From Chitinophaga pinensis (GTDB lineage: Bacteria; Bacteroidota; Bacteroidia; Flavobacteriales_D; Crocinitomicaceae), in assembly GCA_945870115.1 (NCBI GenBank), contig CAMBRH010000165.1:1-7600 (forward strand): a stretch of 7,600 nt of DNA. The letters run 5' to 3'. How positions within the stretch are numbered: the first letter of the stretch is position 1; every line of letters begins with the position of its first letter. Shown one piece after another: positions 1-6,477 of the stretch. The position numbers and the translations under genes were made by a program. The notes below the pieces were generated by a model that was not told where the DNA came from, made no database searches, and worked only from the letters and a program-made list of their open reading frames with translations.

Positions 1-245
1 CAATCTCGAATTGCAACACTTGTATGCGTGTATCCGCCAGCATTTACAACGATTCCGTCAACTTTTGAAACTTGTAATTTATCAATAATTTCTCCTTCAA
101 TGTTCGATTGAAAATATTCCAAATCAAGTGGAAATTTTGATTTTAATTCTTCAAAATAGTGTTCAAAAGTTTGATTACCGTATATTTGTGGCTCACGGGT
201 TCCAAGTAAATTCAAATTTGGACCGTTGAGAATTAAAATTTTCAT
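1..245 (-). CDS. aroQ: 3-dehydroquinate dehydratase, type II (partial, C-terminus off the left edge)
   Basis: Cytoplasmic enzyme of the shikimate pathway that dehydrates 3-dehydroquinate to 3-dehydroshikimate, on the way to aromatic amino acids. Reading the minus strand from the ATG at 245 gives 81 complete codons with the family hallmarks in order: the N-terminal motif LNGPNLNLLGTREP (residues 6-19, with N10 and R17), the catalytic-loop tyrosine Y22 in IYG, SNIEGEIID (47-55), and NAGGYTHTSVAIRD (68-81), the substrate-binding segment. Type II enzymes are usually about 140-150 residues, so a little over half is present and the gene runs off the left edge. The start is firm because the conserved motif begins at residue 6. 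Its ATG lies 2 bp from the divergent xerD ATG, so its promoter must lie inside the first part of xerD. I saw no clear consensus there. Identification is very secure. Confidence 0.96.
   Translation of the reverse strand, partial: MKILILNGPNLNLLGTREPQIYGNQTFEHYFEELKSKFPLDLEYFQSNIEGEIIDKLQVSKVDGIVVNAGGYTHTSVAIRD
181..188 (+). promoter_or_regulatory. Candidate Bacteroidota-type -7 element for xerD
   Basis: The octamer TATATTTG matches the Bacteroidota housekeeping -7 consensus TAnnTTTG exactly and sits about 60 bp before the xerD ATG, inside the antisense strand of aroQ. A TTTG lies only 7 bp upstream (170-173), which is too close to act as the -33 box, and I see no good -33 match at the usual spacing. 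The call therefore rests on one half of the promoter and could be chance in AT-rich DNA. Confidence 0.35.
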
Positions 246-247
246 AA

Positions 248-1150
248 ATGACTGTTTGGGAGCGCTATATTAAACAATTTATTTCATATTTGAAAATCGA
301 AAAAGGATTATCAGAAAATTCTGTGTTTGCTTACCAGCGCGATGTTCTAAAATTAAAAGATTATTCTGAAGATTTTAATTTGGATGTCAAAAATATCAAG
401 CTCAAAGATTTACAAAATTTCATCAATGATTTGAATGAATTGGGTCTTGCTGCAAGAAGTCAAGCTAGGATTTTGTCAGGAATTAGGCAATTTTTTACAT
501 TTTTAATTTTGGAAGATGAATTGACTGAAGATCCGTCAGAATTATTGGAAATGCCCAAAATTGGAATGAAATTACCTGAAGTTTTGGATGTAGAAGAAAT
601 CGAGTCACTTTTAAATGCGATAGATTTGAGCAAAAATGAAGGACATCGCAACAAAGCCATTATCGAAACGCTATACAGTTGTGGTCTTCGTGTTTCAGAA
701 TTGGTAAATCTAAAATTTTCTGATATTTATTTTGATGAAGGATTTATTCGCGTTTTAGGAAAAGGAAATAAACAAAGATTAGTTCCAGTAAGTGAGCAAG
801 TTGAAAAAGAAATTGATTTATACACAAAAAACATTCGAAATCATCAAAGTATAAAGCCTGGTAATGAAAATATTGTGTTTTTAAATCGCCGTGGTTCCAA
901 ATTAACACGAGAAATGATTTTTATTATCGTGAAAGATTTGGCGAAAGAAATTGGCTTGATAAAATCAATTAGTCCACATACTTTCCGCCATTCTTTCGCT
1001 ACACATTTGATTGAAGGAGGAGCAAATTTACGTGCGATTCAAGAAATGTTGGGACATGAATCAATTACGACAACTGAGATTTATACGCATTTAGATCAGC
1101 GATTTTTACGCGAGGCAATATTGAGTTTCCATCCTAGGAATAAAAAATAA
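248..1150 (+). CDS. xerD: Site-specific tyrosine recombinase XerD
   Basis: Cytoplasmic recombinase that, with XerC, resolves chromosome dimers at dif, normally under FtsK control. The 300-residue protein has the SAM-like core-binding domain at about 5-90 and the catalytic domain at about 110-285. All catalytic residues are visible: R148 in SCGLRVSEL, K172 in GKGNK, H244 and R247 in HTFRHSFATHL, H270 in MLGH, and the nucleophile Y279 in IYTHL. These positions match the numbering I recall for Escherichia coli XerD, which strongly supports both the XerD assignment and the ATG at 248. The gene is divergent from aroQ with 2 bp between start codons, so its leader and promoter are inside aroQ. It converges on the anti-sigma/barrel gene 31 bp downstream. 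XerC or an element-borne integrase is the alternative, but the length, numbering and aroQ neighbour favour chromosomal XerD. Confidence 0.95.
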   Translation: MTVWERYIKQFISYLKIEKGLSENSVFAYQRDVLKLKDYSEDFNLDVKNIKLKDLQNFINDLNELGLAARSQARILSGIRQFFTFLILEDELTEDPSELLEMPKIGMKLPEVLDVEEIESLLNAIDLSKNEGHRNKAIIETLYSCGLRVSELVNLKFSDIYFDEGFIRVLGKGNKQRLVPVSEQVEKEIDLYTKNIRNHQSIKPGNENIVFLNRRGSKLTREMIFIIVKDLAKEIGLIKSISPHTFRHSFATHLIEGGANLRAIQEMLGHESITTTEIYTHLDQRFLREAILSFHPRNKK

Positions 1151-1181
1151 TAGTATTAACCTGAGTTCGATTATTAAAAAA

Positions 1182-1508
1182 TCAGAACTGATAATGTAAT
1201 CCTAATCCTAAGTCAAGAAGTAATCGATTTCGAGATACATTTTGAATTTTAGCTGCTCCAAAATCGTATGAGAAATTTGAACTTAAACTAACACCAAATT
1301 TAGAAAATTGATATCTTAAATGCGTTTTTATACAAGATTTAAATCCGAATTTATTTAGTTTTAGGTCATTATTTAATGGATTATTAGCATCAAAAAATTT
1401 CACCGATTGAAAACTTAAAATTCCCCCAGCCATTAAATCTAAATAAAATTTATCACTTAATTTTTGACTGTAATTAAATAAAATTGGCAAACTGTATAAA
1501 TGAATCAA
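1182..1508 (-). pseudogene. C-terminal beta-barrel part of the anti-sigma/outer-membrane protein, separated by an in-frame TAG
   Basis: These 108 codons follow the TAG at 1509-1511 directly and in the same frame, so they are the continuation of the upstream gene rather than a separate one. A start here would need the TTG immediately after the stop. The product would lack a signal peptide and so could not reach the outer membrane alone. The sequence shows alternating amphipathic strands, about five: HLYSLPILFNYS, FYLDLMAGGILSF, FKSCIKTHLRYQF, GVSLSSNFSYDFG and LLLDLGLGLHYQF. It ends in a C-terminal Phe, the usual recognition end of outer-membrane barrels. With the three predicted strands before the stop this makes a barrel of about eight strands, as in OmpA/PorT-like domains (inference from pattern). 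There is no other stop or frameshift, which means either very recent decay, readthrough, or a base error in the sequence. Confidence 0.8.
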
Positions 1509-2795
1509 CTAAGATGTTTGTACTTCACTTGCAGAAGTGATATTTTCATAAATTGGCGTTAAAGTTGAATCAGAAATAAATGTAAAAACAGTTGAATCAA
1601 TAATGGTATTATTAGAGTCCAAAATATAACTTACGGAATCATCAAAAATATAATTCACAGTATTTCCAGTTATTATACTCTCAGTTTTGGAAGTTTGCTT
1701 AGAAAACGATTCCTTTTGTTGGTAATAATTAAACCCAGAAGAAATACCAAAACTAGACCTAATATTGTAAATAGCTTCCAATTGAAATTGAAATAAAGAA
1801 TTTTCGGAAATTCGATTTGTTTCGGGATTAGAAACCTTATTTACGGGCAAACTAAACCCTGATTTTAAACTCAATAAGAGTGGAATAGTTTTTTTTGGGG
1901 AAATACTATTTGAAGCAATACTATTTTTATCGTTAGCCTTATTTCCCAATTTTAGAGAATCAGCATTTCGATTTTTTAGAGAATCATTTTTTGTTAAGTC
2001 TGATTTAGCAATATTTAAAAGCGAATCTGCTTTTGATTTTTCAAATGAATTACTTAATATTAATTTATTTCCCTCTTTTATCTCATCCGTTGAAATGGAT
2101 TCTTTTGAAGTATTCTTTTCAAGTTTTTGATTGTAAGAGGATAAATCAGATGTTTCTACATTGTTTATGTAATCAGATTTTTTTGAAGTTCGCTTTTTAT
2201 TCTTAGATGCTAAGATTTTTTTATTAATAGTGAAGTTACTTCTATGTTTTTTTTGATTAATCCCAAGTGATGAGATATTTTTCCTAATCGTTTTATTTTT
2301 TGTGGATTTAGTACTTACCTTTTTAATTTTTGCAGAATTTGATTTTATTTTTGTAGAATTCGATTCGTTTTTTTCTTGATTTAAAATTGTTTTTTTGACT
2401 TTTACATCAGATTTTTTAGAATCATAATTGGATTTTTCAATTGATTTTTCTTCTATTTTGTTTGATTTGACTGATTGATTTGCATGTGCAATGTTTTCTG
2501 AAATTAAATTTTCGCTAGCAATATTGATTTTTTTAGTAGAAGTTGCGGAGATTTTAAGGCTAGAATTTACTAGTGATTTATCACCATGATCAAAAAGATT
2601 ATTTATAATTAAAATTCCAAAACTTGAAATAGCTAATACAAGTATTGTCCCAAAAAACCAATATTTCCCCGTTGATTTTTTAGACGCAAAAGTAAGCTCC
2701 CGATCGATTTTCAATTTCAAATCAGCAGGCGGAGAAACCTCAAAGTTCTCGAAAGAAGATTGAAATAACTTTTCTATGTCTTGATCTTTATTCAT
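1509..2795 (-). CDS. Membrane-anchored anti-sigma factor with periplasmic linker and truncated outer-membrane barrel (Dma-like)
   Basis: Probable regulator of the ECF sigma factor encoded just upstream. Domains over 428 residues: a short cytoplasmic N-terminus (1-44) with DIEKLFQSSFENFEVSPP, the kind of segment that opens Bacteroidota anti-sigma/barrel proteins; one transmembrane helix (about 45-67, YWFFGTILVLAISSFGILII); a long Lys/Ser/Asn-rich, probably disordered periplasmic linker (about 70-300); then the first three predicted barrel strands (about 305-360) and a Ser/Thr-rich loop. It stops at TAG, and the rest of the barrel continues in frame downstream (1182-1508), giving 537 codons in total. 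Its ATG overlaps the sigma stop in the octamer ATGAATAA, implying translational coupling. The layout fits the dual membrane-spanning anti-sigma factors (Dma) described in Bacteroides thetaiotaomicron. Sigma binding itself is inferred from position and architecture, not shown. Confidence 0.72.
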   Translation of the reverse strand: MNKDQDIEKLFQSSFENFEVSPPADLKLKIDRELTFASKKSTGKYWFFGTILVLAISSFGILIINNLFDHGDKSLVNSSLKISATSTKKINIASENLISENIAHANQSVKSNKIEEKSIEKSNYDSKKSDVKVKKTILNQEKNESNSTKIKSNSAKIKKVSTKSTKNKTIRKNISSLGINQKKHRSNFTINKKILASKNKKRTSKKSDYINNVETSDLSSYNQKLEKNTSKESISTDEIKEGNKLILSNSFEKSKADSLLNIAKSDLTKNDSLKNRNADSLKLGNKANDKNSIASNSISPKKTIPLLLSLKSGFSLPVNKVSNPETNRISENSLFQFQLEAIYNIRSSFGISSGFNYYQQKESFSKQTSKTESIITGNTVNYIFDDSVSYILDSNNTIIDSTVFTFISDSTLTPIYENITSASEVQTS

Positions 2796-3330
2796 GGTTT
2801 ACTTTTTCTTTTTCTATAATCTGTTGAATCATTTTTTTCGCTTTGAAATACTGCGATTTAGATGTTCCTTCACTAATTTCTAAATATTCTGCTATCTCTT
2901 TATGAGTTAAATTATCAACTGTAAATAAGTTGAAAACTGTTCTGTAGCCATCAGGTAGTTGATTCAATATTTTTAATAACTTTTGTTGTAAGGTTTCTAA
3001 ATCCAGGGAATCTTCTTGTTCATAATGTATTTCATCAAAGTCTAATTCATCTTCTATTAAAGTAAATTTGTAATTCTGTTTTATATATGTCAATGCAGAA
3101 TTTATTGTAATTGTCTTAACCCATGCTCCAATCGGTTGAGAAACATCATATTTTTCTCGGTTAACATAAATTTTTATAAATGCTTCTTGCAACACATCTT
3201 GCGCATCATCTCTACATCGTGTGTATCTTAAGCTAATTCCAAACATAGCAGCGGAGTACGACTTATAAATAATGTCGTAAGCAGCTTTTTTTCCATTGCG
3301 GAAATCGTTTAAAATTGACTCAGTTATCAC
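2788..3330 (-). CDS. ECF-type RNA polymerase sigma factor
   Basis: A 180-residue sigma-70 family factor of the extracytoplasmic-function type, directing RNA polymerase to a small regulon in response to an envelope signal. Region 2 spans about 15-88, with the core-binding and -10 recognition helix RDDAQDVLQEAFIKIY (40-55) and GAWVKTITINSAL (68-80). An acidic linker follows (about 93-112). Region 4 spans about 113-172, with LNQLPDGYRTVFNLF and the helix-turn-helix LTHKEIAEYLEISEGTSKSQ (141-160), which contacts the -35. The start is GTG at 3330: an in-frame TAA lies three codons further upstream and the next ATG (residue 29) would cut into region 2. Its last 8 nt overlap the start of the anti-sigma/barrel gene, forming a two-gene unit. 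No obvious TAnnTTTG box precedes it, so it may use an alternative or autoregulated promoter (inference). Comparable to Das-type sigma factors. Confidence 0.9.
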   Translation of the reverse strand: MITESILNDFRNGKKAAYDIIYKSYSAAMFGISLRYTRCRDDAQDVLQEAFIKIYVNREKYDVSQPIGAWVKTITINSALTYIKQNYKFTLIEDELDFDEIHYEQEDSLDLETLQQKLLKILNQLPDGYRTVFNLFTVDNLTHKEIAEYLEISEGTSKSQYFKAKKMIQQIIEKEKVNHE

Positions 3331-3432
3331 TCTAAATATTTAAAAGTTTCTTGAATTTTCTATACTAAAAGTTATAAGTTTTACTTAATTACTCTTTAAA
3401 AATAAAAAGGTTGCCTATAAATTAAAAAACAT

Positions 3433-3466
3433 AAAAAAAGGTCCTCAAAACTGAGAACCTTTTTTC
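3433..3466 (-). terminator. Intrinsic terminator after the TPR-like gene
   Basis: A 14-bp stem with a 4-nt loop (3448-3451) joins 3434-3447 to 3452-3465. Read on the minus strand it is AAAAAAGG, then UUCUCA, the loop, UGAGGA, and CCUUUUUUU, with only a G-U wobble at 3443/3456. Read on the plus strand the same position is a C-A mismatch, so the structure is better for minus-strand transcription, as expected 15 bp past the stop codon at 3482. It insulates the sigma/anti-sigma unit from the genes before it. Confidence 0.88.
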
Positions 3467-3481
3467 TAAAATCTTTAAAAA

Positions 3482-4207
3482 TTAATTTACAATTGCATCG
3501 TATTTAGCTTTGAAATCTTCATCACCCTCATACCATTGAGCAACTTTTCCTAACAAAGTTTTTGCTTTTTCTGGCTGTCTCATCGCAATGTAACATTCAG
3601 CAGTTTCAAACATTGCCATTTTGAATAATTCTTTGTCTTCGTCCATCCAATCATCGATTGTTTTTGTCGCAGTCAACAATTTTTCTGCTTCTTTCCAAAG
3701 TGCATTTGCTCCTCCTTTATCTTGAACTCTAAATTTACAAGCTCCTTCTAAGTATTTGGCTGCCATATCCGTTGGGTTTATTTTATATGCTTTTTGTACC
3801 CAACCTGCAGCTTTTCTATAATCCTTTGCTTCTAAATCATTTTTAATCATTTCAACCAAGGTTTTTTTAACATCTGAGAAAAATTCTCTGTGTTCCTTGT
3901 AAAACGTTCCAGATTTATCCTTTTTTATGCACTTACTTATTGAACCAAAACAATCTTTAAACGCATTTTTGTAATCCTCGTCTCTGTCAGCTATAAATGA
4001 GATTTTGTACTGCGCTTTTGCCATCCAATAATACACTTCAGGGAAATTTTTAGCATCTTCTTTATCAGTATATTTTGTTGTTTCTTTTATCAACTTAGGA
4101 TAATTTCCATCAGCAAATAAAATTAATAAATCATCGAAAGTTGGTGGCTGTGCATTTGCTGTAAACACCATACTAATCAAATAAAATATTGCAATTAACT
4201 TTTTCAT
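3482..4207 (-). CDS. Secreted TPR-like protein of unknown function
   Basis: I do not recognise a named family. The 241-residue product begins with a clear Sec signal peptide (KKLIAIFYLISMVF) and a signal peptidase I site at ANA|Q (cleavage after residue 19). There is no lipobox cysteine, so the mature protein should be soluble in the periplasm or released. The rest is helical with tetratricopeptide-like pairs: LLILFADGNYPKLIKETTKY (27-46), VYYWMAKAQYKI (58-69), DLEAKDYRKAAGWVQKAYKI (124-143) followed by NPTDMAAKYLEGACKF, and MFETAECYIAMRQPEKAKTL (199-218). Such repeats usually serve protein binding. Four cysteines (86, 93, 157, 205) might form disulfides. The start has AAGG just ahead of the ATG. 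It lies 140 bp after the mutase with no strong terminator between, so partial co-transcription is possible, and it is followed by a good terminator. Confidence 0.82.
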   Translation of the reverse strand: MKKLIAIFYLISMVFTANAQPPTFDDLLILFADGNYPKLIKETTKYTDKEDAKNFPEVYYWMAKAQYKISFIADRDEDYKNAFKDCFGSISKCIKKDKSGTFYKEHREFFSDVKKTLVEMIKNDLEAKDYRKAAGWVQKAYKINPTDMAAKYLEGACKFRVQDKGGANALWKEAEKLLTATKTIDDWMDEDKELFKMAMFETAECYIAMRQPEKAKTLLGKVAQWYEGDEDFKAKYDAIVN

Positions 4208-4254
4208 AACCTTGTTTTTAAACTTATTTTATATTTGTATTTTTCCTTATTTAT

Positions 4255-4272
4255 TTGAAAAATATTTTTCAA
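4255..4272. repeat. 18-bp perfect palindrome upstream of the TPR-like gene
   Basis: TTGAAAAAT followed by ATTTTTCAA forms a perfect inverted repeat without spacer, 48 bp before the ATG of the TPR-like gene, in the 140-bp gap after the mutase. This is the place and symmetry expected of a dimeric regulator's operator. It is nearly all A/T, so chance cannot be excluded, and no second copy was noticed in the window. Confidence 0.3.
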
Positions 4273-4347
4273 TAATCATGCCGAATATAAATATAATTTT
4301 TAACCCTGCAATATTTTGAAGTTTTTTTTCTCTTTAATGAAACTATT

Positions 4348-6477
4348 TTAAGCACTTTGAATAAGTAATTCTAAAATTGAAATGGCTGCTTTAGAAATCT
4401 TTGTCCCTGGACCAAAAACGCCAAAAACTCCAGCATCAAATAGAAACTCATAATCTTGTTGCGGAATAACTCCTCCTGCAACAACCATGATATCTTCTCG
4501 ACCATATTTTTTCAATTCATCAATAACTTGTGGTACCAACGTTTTATGTCCTGCGGCCAAAGATGAAACTCCTAAAATATGAACATCGTTTTCAATTGCT
4601 TGCTTTGCAGCTTCAGCTGGAGTTTGAAATAATGGACCTATATCCACATCAAACCCAATATCTGCGAAGGAAGTTGCGATAACTTTTGCTCCACGATCGT
4701 GACCATCTTGTCCCATTTTGGCAATCATAATTCGAGGTCTTCTTCCCTCCAATTCAGCAAATTTGTCTGCCAATTCGCGTGCTTTTTCAAATTCTTTATC
4801 ATTCATAGATTCTGAGGAATAAACTCCACTTATGGAGCGAATTGTTGCTTGGTAACGACCAAAAGTTTTTTCCATTGCAAAAGAAATCTCCCCTAAGGTG
4901 GCTCTTTTTCTGGCGCAATCAATTGCTAATTCAAGTAAATTCCCTTCTCCAGTTTGGGCGCTGATTTCTAATTTTTTCAAAGCTAAATTAACTTCTTCTG
5001 AATTTCGTTCAGCTTTCATTTTATTGATTCGCGCGATTTGACCAATTCGAACTTTGTCGTTATCAACATCTAAAATATCTAATTTTTCTTCCTTTTCAAG
5101 AACATAGCGATTTACTCCAACAATAATATCTTTTCCTGAATCAATTCTAGCTTGTTTTCTTGCAGCGGCTTCTTCGATTCTCATTTTCGGAATTCCAGTT
5201 TCAATTGCTTTTGCCATTCCACCCAATTCTTCCACTTCTTGAATTAATTTCCAAGCTTCATCAACCAATTCTTCGGTCAATTTCTCCACATAATAACTTC
5301 CTCCCATTGGATCAATTATATTTGTGATTCCAGTCTCTTCTTGAATGTAAATTTGTGTATTTCGTGCAATTCGAGCGGAAAAATCAGTTGGCAAAGCAAT
5401 TGCTTCATCAAGCGCATTTGTGTGTAAAGATTGTGTTCCTCCAAGGGCTGCAGCCATTGCTTCGATGCAGGTTCTAGCAATATTATTAAATGGATCCTGC
5501 TCTGTTAAACTCCAACCAGAAGTTTGACAATGTGTTCTCAAAGCCAAAGATTTTGTTGATTTAGGTTTAAATTCATTCACTAATTTACTCCATAACAATC
5601 TTCCGGCACGCATTTTAGCAATTTCCATGAAATGATTCATTCCGATGGCCCAGAAGAAGCTTAATCTTGGAGCAAATTCATCAACTTCCATTCCAGCTTT
5701 GATTCCAGCTCTTAAATATTCTAAACCATCTGCTAAGGTATAAGCTAATTCAATCGCAGCGGTTGCCCCAGCTTCTTGCATGTGGTAGCCAGAAATTGAA
5801 ATTGAATTAAATTTAGGCATATTTTTCGCTGTATATTCAAAGATATCAGCAATAATTTTCATTGATGGCGCAGGTGGATAAATGTAAGTATTTCTCACCA
5901 TAAACTCTTTCAGAATATCATTCTGAATTGTTCCTGTCAATTGTTCTTGTTTCACTCCTTGCTCTTCCGCTGCAACAATATAAAAAGCCAAAATTGGTAA
6001 AACGGCTCCATTCATTGTCATGGAAACAGACATTTCATCCAAAGGAATCGAATCGAAAAGTATTTTCATGTCTAAGACAGAATCGATTGCAACCCCAGCT
6101 TTTCCGACATCGCCAACAACACGCTCATGGTCTGAATCATAACCTCGATGCGTTGCCAAATCAAATGCCACAGATAGACCTTTTTGTCCAGCGGCAAGAT
6201 TTCTCTTGTAAAAAGCATTTGAATCTTCGGCTGTGGAAAAACCAGCGTATTGGCGAATTGTCCAAGGTCGAATTGCATACATTGAGCCATAAGGTCCACG
6301 TAAATACGGTGCAATACCTGAAACAAACCCAATGTGCTCCGTATTTTCGATATCTTCCTTTTGGTAAAAACTTTTCAAAGTGATTTTTTCAGCTGTTTGA
6401 TAAGTATCAATTGCCTCTTTTTGTTCATTTTTGAAATCCTCTTTCCAAGGAATTGTTGAGAAATTAATTTTATTCAT
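4348..6477 (-). CDS. scpA: Methylmalonyl-CoA mutase, large (catalytic) subunit, MutB/ScpA
   Basis: Adenosylcobalamin-dependent cytoplasmic enzyme that interconverts (R)-methylmalonyl-CoA and succinyl-CoA, linking propionate, odd-chain fatty acids and branched amino acids to the TCA cycle. Of 709 residues, about 35-540 form the substrate-binding TIM barrel: RPWTIRQYAGFSTAEDSN (70-87, with active-site Y77), AFDLATHRGYDSDHERV, R195, and SGYHMQEAGA with H232. Y77, R195 and H232 share one constant offset from Y89, R207 and H244 of the Propionibacterium enzyme. The C-terminal cobalamin domain (about 580-709) has the base-off motif GQDGHDRG with axial H593, SSLAAGHK (638-645) and GGVIP (668-672). 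All key residues are present and the length is normal. This subunit type usually pairs with a MutA small subunit, which is not in the window. The ATG overlaps the end of the upstream nuclease gene by 8 nt, so the two are probably translated from one mRNA. Confidence 0.97.
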   Translation of the reverse strand: MNKINFSTIPWKEDFKNEQKEAIDTYQTAEKITLKSFYQKEDIENTEHIGFVSGIAPYLRGPYGSMYAIRPWTIRQYAGFSTAEDSNAFYKRNLAAGQKGLSVAFDLATHRGYDSDHERVVGDVGKAGVAIDSVLDMKILFDSIPLDEMSVSMTMNGAVLPILAFYIVAAEEQGVKQEQLTGTIQNDILKEFMVRNTYIYPPAPSMKIIADIFEYTAKNMPKFNSISISGYHMQEAGATAAIELAYTLADGLEYLRAGIKAGMEVDEFAPRLSFFWAIGMNHFMEIAKMRAGRLLWSKLVNEFKPKSTKSLALRTHCQTSGWSLTEQDPFNNIARTCIEAMAAALGGTQSLHTNALDEAIALPTDFSARIARNTQIYIQEETGITNIIDPMGGSYYVEKLTEELVDEAWKLIQEVEELGGMAKAIETGIPKMRIEEAAARKQARIDSGKDIIVGVNRYVLEKEEKLDILDVDNDKVRIGQIARINKMKAERNSEEVNLALKKLEISAQTGEGNLLELAIDCARKRATLGEISFAMEKTFGRYQATIRSISGVYSSESMNDKEFEKARELADKFAELEGRRPRIMIAKMGQDGHDRGAKVIATSFADIGFDVDIGPLFQTPAEAAKQAIENDVHILGVSSLAAGHKTLVPQVIDELKKYGREDIMVVAGGVIPQQDYEFLFDAGVFGVFGPGTKISKAAISILELLIQSA

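Noticed and set aside
460..660. Short minus-strand open frame inside xerD
   Set aside because: It is antisense to conserved XerD sequence and has low-complexity, non-family content.
248..1150. Integrase of a mobile element
   Set aside because: No attachment repeats or phage genes are nearby; the length, catalytic-residue numbering and aroQ neighbour fit chromosomal XerD.
1164..1189. A terminator hairpin between the convergent xerD and barrel genes
   Set aside because: Only a short stem with a bulge (AGTTC/GAACT plus GAT/ATC) can form, and no U-tract follows directly on either strand.
1182..1508. A separate small outer-membrane protein starting at the TTG directly after the TAG
   Set aside because: It has no signal peptide, no plausible start or ribosome binding site of its own, and it continues the upstream frame and fold exactly.
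6072..6332. Second minus-strand open frame inside the mutase gene
   Set aside because: It is out of frame with the conserved catalytic domain and has no independent support.
5928..6383. Plus-strand open frame opposite the mutase gene
   Set aside because: It lies wholly antisense to the highly conserved mutase barrel, and its translation shows no recognisable domain; it is a shadow of the real gene.
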